Both the position numbers and the translations under genes were made by a program. Positions 45,522 to 52,464 of a stretch of 52,464 bases of DNA are shown here, one piece after another. The notes under the pieces are model-generated. The model did not search any database and was not told the DNA's origin. It saw nothing but the letters and a program-made list of their open reading frames with translations. Source of the stretch: Chitinophagaceae bacterium UBA1946 (GTDB lineage: Bacteria; Bacteroidota; Bacteroidia; Chitinophagales; Chitinophagaceae); the NCBI GenBank assembly GCA_002336815.1, contig DDEU01000053.1, positions 14,945 to 67,408 on the forward strand, read 5' to 3'. Each line of letters starts with the position of its first letter. Within the stretch, counting starts at the first letter, position 1.

Positions 45522-46394
45522 TTAGATCTCTTCCAGTTTAAAAATATCTTTTGAGCGGATGCCTTTTTCTGTTTGCTGTATTGTGCAGCATTCATTGCGG
45601 GGGTCGTGTTCAAAGAACAGCACATATTCTTTTTCCAGCGCTTCGGTTAAAAAAGATTTTTTTTCGTTCAGCGTGGTAAGTGGAAACATATCATAGCCCA
45701 TTACATAAGGCAGCGGAATATGTGCAACAGAAGGCAACAGGTCGGCCATGTACACAATAGTTTTTTCTTTATATTGAATAACGGGCAGCATCATGGCATC
45801 GGTATGTCCGTTGGCTACGATCACCGTTACATTATTTGAAAAAGATACAGTCGCCGGGTGAGCCCCATTCACGATGGACGATTCCCTATTCAATTCAACA
45901 AATTTCAACTGCCCGCTTTCTTTGATGGGTAAAATATTTTCTTTTAAAAAACTTGCCTTCTCCCGATCGTTTGGATTGGTGGCCCAGTTCCAGTGATCTT
46001 CATTACTCCAGTACACTGCATTCTTAAATGCTGGTACAAGTTTGTCGCCTTCTCTTGCAATACTGCCGCCGCAATGATCGAAATGCAGGTGCGTTAAAAA
46101 TACGTCCGTGATATCATCTTTACCAAAACCATGCTGTGCCAGCGATCTGTCAAGCGTATCATCGCCATGCAAATAATAATGACCAAAGAATTTGGCATCC
46201 TGTTTATCACCCATACCATTGTCGATGAGGATCAGCCTGCCTGCATCTTCAATAAGCAAAGAACGCAATGCCCAACTGCAAAGATTGTTTTCATCTGCGG
46301 GATTCAGTTTGTTCCAGATGCTTTTGGGCACCACGCCAAACATGGCGCCGCCATCCAGTTTAAAATACCCGGTGTTAATGGAATATACATTCAT
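45522..46394 (-). CDS. MBL-fold metallo-hydrolase, AHL-lactonase-like
   Basis: 290 residues. Metal-binding HLHFDHCGG (HxHxDH), NGHTDAMMLP (third His) and YMADLLPS (bridging Asp), with a final His in FFEHDP. LIDNGMGDKQD precedes them. The arrangement is that of the quorum-quenching lactonase/YtnP group. It is cytoplasmic, ends one base past the convergent DUF3108 gene, and follows the MFS gene by six bases on the same strand, so is probably cotranscribed with it. Confidence 0.87.
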   Translation of the reverse strand: MNVYSINTGYFKLDGGAMFGVVPKSIWNKLNPADENNLCSWALRSLLIEDAGRLILIDNGMGDKQDAKFFGHYYLHGDDTLDRSLAQHGFGKDDITDVFLTHLHFDHCGGSIAREGDKLVPAFKNAVYWSNEDHWNWATNPNDREKASFLKENILPIKESGQLKFVELNRESSIVNGAHPATVSFSNNVTVIVANGHTDAMMLPVIQYKEKTIVYMADLLPSVAHIPLPYVMGYDMFPLTTLNEKKSFLTEALEKEYVLFFEHDPRNECCTIQQTEKGIRSKDIFKLEEI

Positions 46395-46400
46395 AAAAAT

Positions 46401-47687
46401 TTATTTAGCAGTTTTTTGCTTTGCGGAAGTTAACAGCAAAGCAACAAAGCCAAGTGCAAAGAATACGACCAATGATAATATGGATTGACGGATGGTGCTG
46501 ATGCCTTCAATAAAACCAAAAGTGAACAGGCCGATCACGATGGCAAGTTTTTCCGTAACATCATAAAAACTGAAAAAAGAAGCCGTGTCTTTTGTTTCCG
46601 GCATCAGCTTGCTGTAAGTGGAGCGGCTGAGTGATTGTGTACCGCCCATTACCAAACCAACCAGGGATGCCAGTATATAAAAATGCATTTCTGTTTGCAC
46701 AAAATAACCGGCAATGCATACTGCTATCCACAACAAAACAGTAAAAAGCAGCACTTTGATGTTTCCAGATTTTGCAGATAATTTGGACATGCCGATCGCT
46801 CCCAGGATGGCTACCAACTGGATGATCACTGCGGTGATGATGAGTTTATCATTGGCGAGTTTTAATTCTTTAATCCCGAAATCAATGGCCACCAGCATTA
46901 CGGTTTGTACGCCCATACTGTAAAAGAAAAAAGCCATTAAATATCTCTTTAACACCGGCATGTGCACTACCTGGTCCCATACCAGTTTGAGTTCTTTAAA
47001 GCCATTGGCCAGTACATGCGTTTTTCCATCTCTTTCTTTTTTACTGCTGATGGGCAGGGCTCTAAAAGTGATCTGTGCAAAAGAAACCCACCATATACCT
47101 ACGAGTAAAAATGTAAGCTTTAGCGGCAGCGCTTTATCAGCCGTCATGGTAATCACCAATGCAAAACCGATCATCTGCATCAGCACACTGCCGATGTATC
47201 CAAACGAAAAACCCCTTGCACTGATCCTGTCCATATCATCTTCTGAAGCAATGTCGGGCAAATAAGAATTGTAAAACACCTGGCTTCCGTAAAAACCGAT
47301 ACCTGCAAACATAAAACACATCAAACCCAGCGTTACATGATTGCCATCAAAAAAATACATCAGCGAACAACTGGCAGCTCCTATGTAGCAAAAAAAGCGC
47401 ATGAAATTTTTCTTATTGCCTTTGTAATCTGCAATGGAGGAAAGGATAGGAGACAATGCAGCGATCACCAAAAAACCCGTGGCCAGCACATAATCCTTTA
47501 GCTCGGTATTCTTAAACGTACGGCCCATGAAAGTGACCCCGTTTTTGAACAGTTCATTTTCCGGCCCGGTAACGGCCGCATAGTAAGCCGGGAAAAAAGT
47601 GGTGGTAATAACAAGATTGTACACAGAATTGGCCCAGTCATACATGGCCCATCCGTTAATGACTTTTTTGCCGGCAGTTTGCATCAT
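46401..47687 (-). CDS. MFS transporter of the UMF1/Atg22-like family
   Basis: About 428 residues with about 12 helices. I start at the ATG at 47687 (a TTG at 47705 is also in frame). The N-terminal INGWAMYDWANSVYNLVITTTFFP is diagnostic of the UMF1 family, related to yeast Atg22 vacuolar amino-acid effluxers. Substrate unknown; amino-acid or metabolite efflux is the usual guess. It lies upstream of the MBL hydrolase on one strand. Confidence 0.87.
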   Translation of the reverse strand: MMQTAGKKVINGWAMYDWANSVYNLVITTTFFPAYYAAVTGPENELFKNGVTFMGRTFKNTELKDYVLATGFLVIAALSPILSSIADYKGNKKNFMRFFCYIGAASCSLMYFFDGNHVTLGLMCFMFAGIGFYGSQVFYNSYLPDIASEDDMDRISARGFSFGYIGSVLMQMIGFALVITMTADKALPLKLTFLLVGIWWVSFAQITFRALPISSKKERDGKTHVLANGFKELKLVWDQVVHMPVLKRYLMAFFFYSMGVQTVMLVAIDFGIKELKLANDKLIITAVIIQLVAILGAIGMSKLSAKSGNIKVLLFTVLLWIAVCIAGYFVQTEMHFYILASLVGLVMGGTQSLSRSTYSKLMPETKDTASFFSFYDVTEKLAIVIGLFTFGFIEGISTIRQSILSLVVFFALGFVALLLTSAKQKTAK

Positions 47688-47744
47688 TGAAGTTTGAGCG
47701 AACAAATTACCGATAATTTTTACAACCTCATTTTTTTGGATGCA

Positions 47745-48545
47745 CTAGGCAATAATATTTTTGCTGATGAGTACCAGGATGATGATACCCACAATGATGC
47801 GGTAAATACCCCACACAAAAAAGCCGTGCTTTTTTAAAAACCCGACAAAGAATTTAATGGCGATGAGGGCAACAATAAAGGAAACAGCACTTCCAACCAA
47901 CAACGTAGTGAGATTGCTTTTGTCCAGCACTTCAGGATGATCTTTGTACGTATCCCAGAAACTTTTTACAGACGCAAGCAGCATGGTAGGCACAGCTAAA
48001 AAGAAAGAGAATTCGGCCGCTTCTGTACGGGTTAATTTTTGCGCCATCCCGGTAATAATGGTAGCAGCGCTTCGGCTAAAGCCCGGGAAGATGATGGCCA
48101 GTACCTGTCCGCAACCAATTACAAAAGCCCGGCGGTAATTCACGCTTTCCCCGCTGTTGAACATGGGGTGGTTAAAGATCCGGTCGATGAAAAGCAGGAG
48201 GATGCCGCCACCCACCATCACATACGCAATGAACTTGATGTTGCCCAGCGCTGCATCAATGTTCTTTTTAAACAACAGGGCGATCACGATAGAAGGTATT
48301 ACTGCCAGCGCCAGTTTAAAATAGAATTCAGGTTTTTTGAAATTGAAGAATTTTTTCCGGTACAATACCACTACGGCCAGGATAGCGGCCAGTTGTATCA
48401 CCACTTCAAACATTTCTGTAAAAGGAGTGCTTGTTTTTAATCCAACCAGGGGAGCCACAAACTTCATGTGAGCGGTAGAGGAAATAGGTAAAAACTCAGT
48501 TAACCCCTCTACTACGGCTATAATAAACGCCTGAAAAAAATCCAT
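47745..48545 (-). CDS. uppP: Undecaprenyl-diphosphate phosphatase
   Basis: 266 residues, the BacA/UppP integral-membrane family. Catalytic motif EGLTEFLPISSTAH (14-27) and the second motif FPGFSRSAAT (about 154-163) are intact. It dephosphorylates C55-PP outside the membrane so the carrier can be reused for peptidoglycan and other envelope polymers. Downstream of ftsX and DUF3098, with a terminator in between. Confidence 0.95.
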   Translation of the reverse strand: MDFFQAFIIAVVEGLTEFLPISSTAHMKFVAPLVGLKTSTPFTEMFEVVIQLAAILAVVVLYRKKFFNFKKPEFYFKLALAVIPSIVIALLFKKNIDAALGNIKFIAYVMVGGGILLLFIDRIFNHPMFNSGESVNYRRAFVIGCGQVLAIIFPGFSRSAATIITGMAQKLTRTEAAEFSFFLAVPTMLLASVKSFWDTYKDHPEVLDKSNLTTLLVGSAVSFIVALIAIKFFVGFLKKHGFFVWGIYRIIVGIIILVLISKNIIA

Positions 48546-48579
48546 GCTGCAACTTAAATAGTGAACGATTGATATGTAA

Positions 48580-48604
48580 AAAGCACCGCAATATACGGTG
48601 CTTT
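48580..48604 (-). terminator. Rho-independent terminator of the ftsX-DUF3098 transcript
   Basis: AAAGCACCG (48580-48588) pairs with CGGTGCTTT (48596-48604) around a 7-base loop. On the minus strand it is followed by TTTTT. It separates ftsX-DUF3098 from uppP. Confidence 0.8.
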
Positions 48605-48651
48605 ACAGAGTTATTCCTTTGCGCTTTATAAACAGGATGTTAAGTGCAGTA

Positions 48652-48906
48652 TCAGGCTTCTTTTGGCTTTTTCATGATCGCAAATATCTCTATCACAAAT
48701 CCTGCAATGATCAGTATCGGCGCAATGGTAATACGGGTGGTGCTGTAAATTTCATTGTCGTTGAACTTTGTAGGATCGGGGCTTTTGCCACCCGCCATCA
48801 GGAAAAACCCGATCGTCATCACCACTAAACCGATCAGCATCCACAAAAAATTGTCTTTTGTAAAGAGTGGATTTACTGCTGTAGTTTGTTTTTTTACATT
48901 CGCCAT
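48652..48906 (-). CDS. DUF3098 small membrane protein
   Basis: 84 residues with two membrane helices (about 19-38 and 57-76) joined by a short loop containing GGKSPDPTKFNDNEIYS. DUF3098 proteins are known from Bacteroidota next to ftsX and uppP, as here, but have no assigned role. A small accessory of the FtsX or UppP machinery is an inference from position. 48 bases after ftsX on the same strand. Confidence 0.88.
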   Translation of the reverse strand: MANVKKQTTAVNPLFTKDNFLWMLIGLVVMTIGFFLMAGGKSPDPTKFNDNEIYSTTRITIAPILIIAGFVIEIFAIMKKPKEA

Positions 48907-48954
48907 CGCTTCAAAAATTTAACGCAAATAAAAGTAATAATATTCAAAAAGGGA

Positions 48955-49836
48955 TCAGTACAGGTCGTCTAATTTCATTTTCAGGTACTTTAATACGGAG
49001 CGGTGAGTACTCATTAACGAGATGGTAACACCCAGCACTACAATGCCGGCTACGATCAGCGACATGTTCCTGCCATCCCTTAACTGGGTTAACCAGGGCA
49101 CCGAGTTTTCGATGAGCAAAATAAACCCAAACACCGCCGCCACGGCAATACAGGCCGAAATAAACCCATTGATAATGGCCCGGATGTTCAGCGGCCGTAC
49201 AATAAAGCCCCGGGTAGCACCCACCATCTGCATCGTTTTAATCAAAAAACGATTGCTGTACATTGCCAGCCTGATGGTATTGTCGATGGAAACGATCACG
49301 ATCACCGAAAGAATGATGGCAAAAAGTAAAATGCCACCCGCAATGTACTTGGTGTAAGAACTTACATAGTTCACCGTTTCTTTCGGGTATTGAAATTCTG
49401 ATATCACCCCGGCAAAATTGCTGGTGAGGTCGTTGCTCAATATGTCTAAACTATCCTTATTCATGTAATCGCTCTTCACATAAAAATCCACGCTCTCGGG
49501 CAATGGGTTGTTGGCGATGAATTTTTTCCAGGAGCTGTCATTTTCTGCATTCCATTTTTGGGCAGCTTTTTCCTTGGTAATGTATTCAGCAGATTTTACA
49601 TAAGGCAATGCGGCGATGTACTTCTGCATGGTATCTACCTGGCTTTTTTTAGCGGCCGGGGCTATCCAGGCATGCACCTGTATGTTTTCCCTGAACAATT
49701 CACCCGATTTTTTCAGGTTTAAAAAGAACCAGCCTACCACTCCAAAAAGGAATAATACCAGCGCAACACCTACAATGGCCAATACATAAGAAGGTTTGCT
49801 GCGTTTGGCTGAAACTGTTTTTCCGTACAATGACAT
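48955..49836 (-). CDS. ftsX: Cell division protein FtsX
   Basis: 293 residues. N-terminal cytoplasmic segment and first helix (about 17-39), a large extracytoplasmic domain (about 40-165, VHAWIAPAAKKSQVDTMQKY onward) and three C-terminal helices. MVGATRGFIVRPL is the conserved loop before the last two. FtsX pairs with the ATPase FtsE to control peptidoglycan hydrolases during division. ftsE is not in the window. First gene of ftsX-DUF3098, divergent from leuS. Confidence 0.94.
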   Translation of the reverse strand: MSLYGKTVSAKRSKPSYVLAIVGVALVLFLFGVVGWFFLNLKKSGELFRENIQVHAWIAPAAKKSQVDTMQKYIAALPYVKSAEYITKEKAAQKWNAENDSSWKKFIANNPLPESVDFYVKSDYMNKDSLDILSNDLTSNFAGVISEFQYPKETVNYVSSYTKYIAGGILLFAIILSVIVIVSIDNTIRLAMYSNRFLIKTMQMVGATRGFIVRPLNIRAIINGFISACIAVAAVFGFILLIENSVPWLTQLRDGRNMSLIVAGIVVLGVTISLMSTHRSVLKYLKMKLDDLY

Positions 49837-49956
49837 AGAGGGTTTGTTTATAATGTTGATCGTTATGATTGATATGGCTTGTTTGATTGACAGATTCTAT
49901 GCTTCGCTACTCTTATGAATCATATTAATCTTGAAAATCCTCATTCACAACTGCCG

Positions 49957-49994
49957 CAAAAGTAAAGGTTTTTACCTGCTTTGATGTACTTTTG
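49957..49994. promoter_or_regulatory. Divergent -7-like boxes between ftsX and leuS
   Basis: TACTTTTG occurs on the plus strand at 49987-49994 and on the minus strand at 49957-49964 (CAAAAGTA on the plus strand). Both match TAnnTTTG and point toward leuS and ftsX respectively. The rest of the 275-base gap 49837-50111 shows no gene or RNA that I recognise. -33 boxes at the expected spacing are not evident. Confidence 0.3.
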
Positions 49995-50111
49995 GCGACA
50001 TCAAAAAATCACCGGTTTCAAATATATTTTTTCTAAACCGAAACTGTTGATGCAGGAATGTTAAAATGCCGGCCGGTTATCAAAAGGCTGTCTTAAAATT
50101 TTTATACAACC

Positions 50112-52464
50112 ATGGAATACAAGTTCGCCGAGATCGAAAAAAAATGGCAGGATACCTGGAAAAAGAACCAGAGCTACAGGGTTTCCAATGAATCAGCCAA
50201 ACCAAAATATTATGTGCTGGATATGTTTCCCTATCCAAGTGGTGCAGGACTGCATGTAGGTCACCCGCTGGGATACATTGCTTCAGATATTTACAGCCGT
50301 TATAAAAGGCTGAAAGGATTTAACGTACTGCATCCCATGGGCTTTGATAGTTTCGGTTTGCCGGCAGAGCAATACGCCATCGAAACCGGGCAGCATCCTG
50401 CAGAAACCACCAAAAAGAACATTGCTACTTTTAAAGCGCAACTCGATAAGATCGGTTTTTGCTATGATTGGGAAAGGGAGGTCCGTACCAGCGATCCTTC
50501 TTATTACAAATGGACCCAATGGATCTTCTTACAACTGTATAACAGCTATTTCTGCAATACACAAAAAAAGGCGAGGCCCATCAGCGAACTGGTAAAAAAA
50601 TACGAAACCAGCGGTTGCAGCAAATTCACAGCCGAACAATGGAATGCATACAGCAAAGCTGAGCAGGAAGAAGTATTGATGAACCGCCGGCTGGCATTCA
50701 GCAAATACGGAGAAGTGAACTGGTGCGAAGCACTGGGCACCGTACTGGCCAATGATGAGGTGGTGAATGGCGTAAGTGAACGTGGCGGCCATCCTGTAGT
50801 GAAAAAGAAAATGCGCCAATGGTACCTGCGTATCACAGCTTATGCAGACAGGTTGCTGGAAGGACTTGAAAGGGTTGACTTCAGCGACAGCATGAAAGAG
50901 ATGCAGCGCAACTGGATCGGGAAATCGCAGGGAGCGGAAATAACATTTAAGATCGTGAATGGTGAATCGTCAATGGTGAATAAAGAATCTACCGGCGATA
51001 ATGCCCCAGTCACGATTCACGATTCACCATTGACGGTGTACACGACCCGTCCTGATACTATTTTCGGTGTCGACTTTATGGTGGTGGCCCCTGAACTGGA
51101 ATTGGTGCAACAAATAAAATCTGCTGACCAGTCCGCAGCCGTGGATGAATACATTGCCTATGTAAAAAGCCGCAGTGATGTAGACCGAATGGCGGAGAAA
51201 AAGATCACAGGGTGTTTTACGGGAGCTTATGCCGTTAATCCATTCGATGGCAAACAAATTCCTATCTGGATCAGTGAGTATGTGCTGGCAGGTTATGGCA
51301 CCGGCGCTATCATGGCCGTGCCTTGCGGCGATGAAAGAGATTTTAAATTTGCACAGCATTTTAATATTCCCATCACCAATATCATTGGCAATTACTTCAA
51401 TGGCGAAGAAGCCAATCCTACCAAAGAAGCTACATTAGAAAACTCTGGTTTTTTAAACGGCCTGCCCATGATGGAAGCTGCTGAAATAGTATTGCAACAA
51501 TTAGAAGAGCAGGGCATTGGAAAAAGGAAAGTGAATTACAGGATGAGGGATGCAGGCTTTAGCCGCCAGCGTTACTGGGGCGAACCGTTTCCCATCACCT
51601 GGAGCGATGGCGTACCCGTTGCACTGGAAGCGGCTGAGTTGCCACTGGAATTACCGCATGTAGATAAATACGGACCGGGACCAGAAGGCGAAGGTCCATT
51701 GGCAAATATTACAGAATGGATCAACACGCCGGAAGGAAGACGAGAAACATCTACCATGCCGGGATATGCAGGTTCATCCTGGTATTTTCTACGCTACATG
51801 GATCCACACAACAGCGAAACCTTTTGCGACCGCAAAGCCAGTGATTACTGGAACCAGGTTGACCTGTACATTGGAGGAACCGAACATGCCGTTGGGCATT
51901 TATTGTACAGTCGTTTATGGACGAAGGTGTTATTTGATTTGGGATATATCGGTTACGATGAGCCGTTTAAGAAATTACTGAACCAGGGGATGATTCAGGG
52001 GAGTTCGAGATTTGTGTATAGGCTTCAATTAATAAGTCAAGGTAAAAGTGGAAACGCTTTCTACGAGACTCCAACAGAGTTAGCCAGTGTTTTTGTTTTA
52101 AAAGATTGGTATGATAAAGCAATAAATGAAAAGGATGGAAATCCATATTTTAAAAACTTACAGGACTTAATATGCGATTCGTATCAGAATAGATTTCCTT
52201 TATTAACTAAAGACTCTCATGTTACGCATTGGACGCTTACACCAATTCACGTTAACGTCAACTTTGTTGATGGATTTGAATTAGATAAAGATGCATTTAG
52301 AAAATGGAAACCAGAATTTGAAGATGCTATTTTTATAACTGGAAAAGACGGAAAGTATATCTGTGGAGCAGAAACCGAAAAAATGTCGAAACGATATTAT
52401 AATACGGTTGATCCGGCAGATTTATGCGATAAATACGGCGCCGATACTTTCCGCATGTACGAAA
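50112..52464 (+). CDS. leuS: Leucine-tRNA ligase, 3' end cut by the window
   Basis: 784 complete codons are visible of a class I synthetase that charges tRNA-Leu. The HIGH motif reads HVGH in PYPSGAGLHVGHPLGY (about 41-56). The CP1 editing domain has YTTRPDTIFG, YGTGAIMAVPCGDERD and the following Asp region. The catalytic core has MPGYAGSSWYFLRYMDP and the KMSKS loop reads K757-M-S-K-R761. Two oddities: residues 282-307 are encoded by inverted 7-base repeats inserted between beta strands of the editing domain, and codons from about 637 to 775 are strongly AT-rich with an apparent expansion before HVNVNFVDG. The frame is intact throughout. Confidence 0.95.
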   Translation, partial: MEYKFAEIEKKWQDTWKKNQSYRVSNESAKPKYYVLDMFPYPSGAGLHVGHPLGYIASDIYSRYKRLKGFNVLHPMGFDSFGLPAEQYAIETGQHPAETTKKNIATFKAQLDKIGFCYDWEREVRTSDPSYYKWTQWIFLQLYNSYFCNTQKKARPISELVKKYETSGCSKFTAEQWNAYSKAEQEEVLMNRRLAFSKYGEVNWCEALGTVLANDEVVNGVSERGGHPVVKKKMRQWYLRITAYADRLLEGLERVDFSDSMKEMQRNWIGKSQGAEITFKIVNGESSMVNKESTGDNAPVTIHDSPLTVYTTRPDTIFGVDFMVVAPELELVQQIKSADQSAAVDEYIAYVKSRSDVDRMAEKKITGCFTGAYAVNPFDGKQIPIWISEYVLAGYGTGAIMAVPCGDERDFKFAQHFNIPITNIIGNYFNGEEANPTKEATLENSGFLNGLPMMEAAEIVLQQLEEQGIGKRKVNYRMRDAGFSRQRYWGEPFPITWSDGVPVALEAAELPLELPHVDKYGPGPEGEGPLANITEWINTPEGRRETSTMPGYAGSSWYFLRYMDPHNSETFCDRKASDYWNQVDLYIGGTEHAVGHLLYSRLWTKVLFDLGYIGYDEPFKKLLNQGMIQGSSRFVYRLQLISQGKSGNAFYETPTELASVFVLKDWYDKAINEKDGNPYFKNLQDLICDSYQNRFPLLTKDSHVTHWTLTPIHVNVNFVDGFELDKDAFRKWKPEFEDAIFITGKDGKYICGAETEKMSKRYYNTVDPADLCDKYGADTFRMYE
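50955..51036. repeat. Inverted heptanucleotide repeats inside the leuS editing domain
   Basis: Left arm of 7-base units: gtgaatg, gtgaatc, gtcaatg, gtgaata (50955-50982). Right arm: cacgatt, cacgatt, caccatt (51011-51031). A 14-bp perfect inverted repeat is formed by CGTCAATGGTGAAT (50968-50981) and ATTCACCATTGACG (51022-51035), 40-base loop. The frame is preserved; the region replaces the short loop before LTVYTTRPDT. Confidence 0.8.

Noticed and set aside
49837..50111. Possible tRNA or small RNA gene in the ftsX-leuS gap
   Set aside because: No cloverleaf, TTCRA arm or CCA end; only -7-like boxes and AT-rich sequence.
52377..52394. KMSKR read as proof that leuS is inactive
   Set aside because: The frame is intact, the two catalytic lysine positions of the loop are kept and leuS is essential; the last position may vary naturally.

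Overview
The window looks like the chromosome of a member of the Bacteroidota, most likely Chitinophagaceae or a close relative. Five things point there: a gliding-motility-type C-terminal domain and a T9SS-style sorting tail on large secreted proteins, the long form of IspG, the mreBCD-pbp2-rodA block, the leuS / ftsX-DUF3098-uppP neighbourhood, and -7 promoter boxes of the TAnnTTTG type with few Shine-Dalgarno sites. Genus and species cannot be read from the sequence. I see no tRNA, rRNA, CRISPR array, phage or intact insertion sequence, and no gene-free stretch above 300 bases. Gene content is mostly core.

Layout. 1-3.1 kb: a membrane glycosyltransferase, a small beta-barrel protein and an AlkB-type alkane hydroxylase. 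3.2-5.9 kb: a TPR histidine kinase and NarL-type regulator, translationally coupled and on the same strand as alkB. 6.0-12.5 kb: a structured repeat element, a YCF48-like secreted protein and an IgGFc-binding/PKD/CHU_C surface protein. 12.6-15.9 kb: two tandem POT peptide transporters. 16-24 kb: purD and the rod-shape operon (mreB, mreC, mreD, PBP2, rodA). 24-31.6 kb: a lactonase-like hydrolase, a large secreted repeat protein, a DUF3109 protein, a class D beta-lactamase-like lipoprotein, a fused BatB-BatC protein and an archaemetzincin-like lipoprotein. 31.6-36.3 kb: ispG, nadB and a lauroyl-type acyltransferase. 36.3-49.8 kb: a persulfide-dioxygenase-like/rhodanese protein with its ArsR regulator, tsaB coupled to an orphan 3-hydroxyacyl-CoA dehydrogenase C-terminal domain, ridA, a frameshifted secreted-protein gene, a D-2-hydroxyacid dehydrogenase, greA, a SET protein, a HIT protein, ruvC, a flippase-like membrane protein, a DUF3108 protein, another MBL hydrolase, a UMF1-type MFS transporter, uppP, DUF3098 and ftsX. 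50.1 kb to the edge: leuS, cut by the window end.

How the genes work together. Envelope growth dominates: the Mre/PBP2/RodA elongasome, UppP recycling of the lipid carrier, FtsX, a lipid A-type acyltransferase and several secreted proteins. The other genes are housekeeping (purine, NAD, isoprenoid, tRNA modification, DNA repair, transcript cleavage).

The most unusual signals are not genes. At four places (1087-1128, 22341-22448, 33612-33754, 50955-51036) there are short-period repeats. Two have 7-base units and sit in frame inside conserved genes (the glycosyltransferase and the editing domain of leuS). Three of the four are arranged as inverted repeats. A separate element at 6001-6150 folds on paper into a three-way junction with complementary loops and has MITE-like ends. 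The last ~400 bases of leuS are strikingly AT-rich compared with the rest of the gene, which suggests a mosaic allele.
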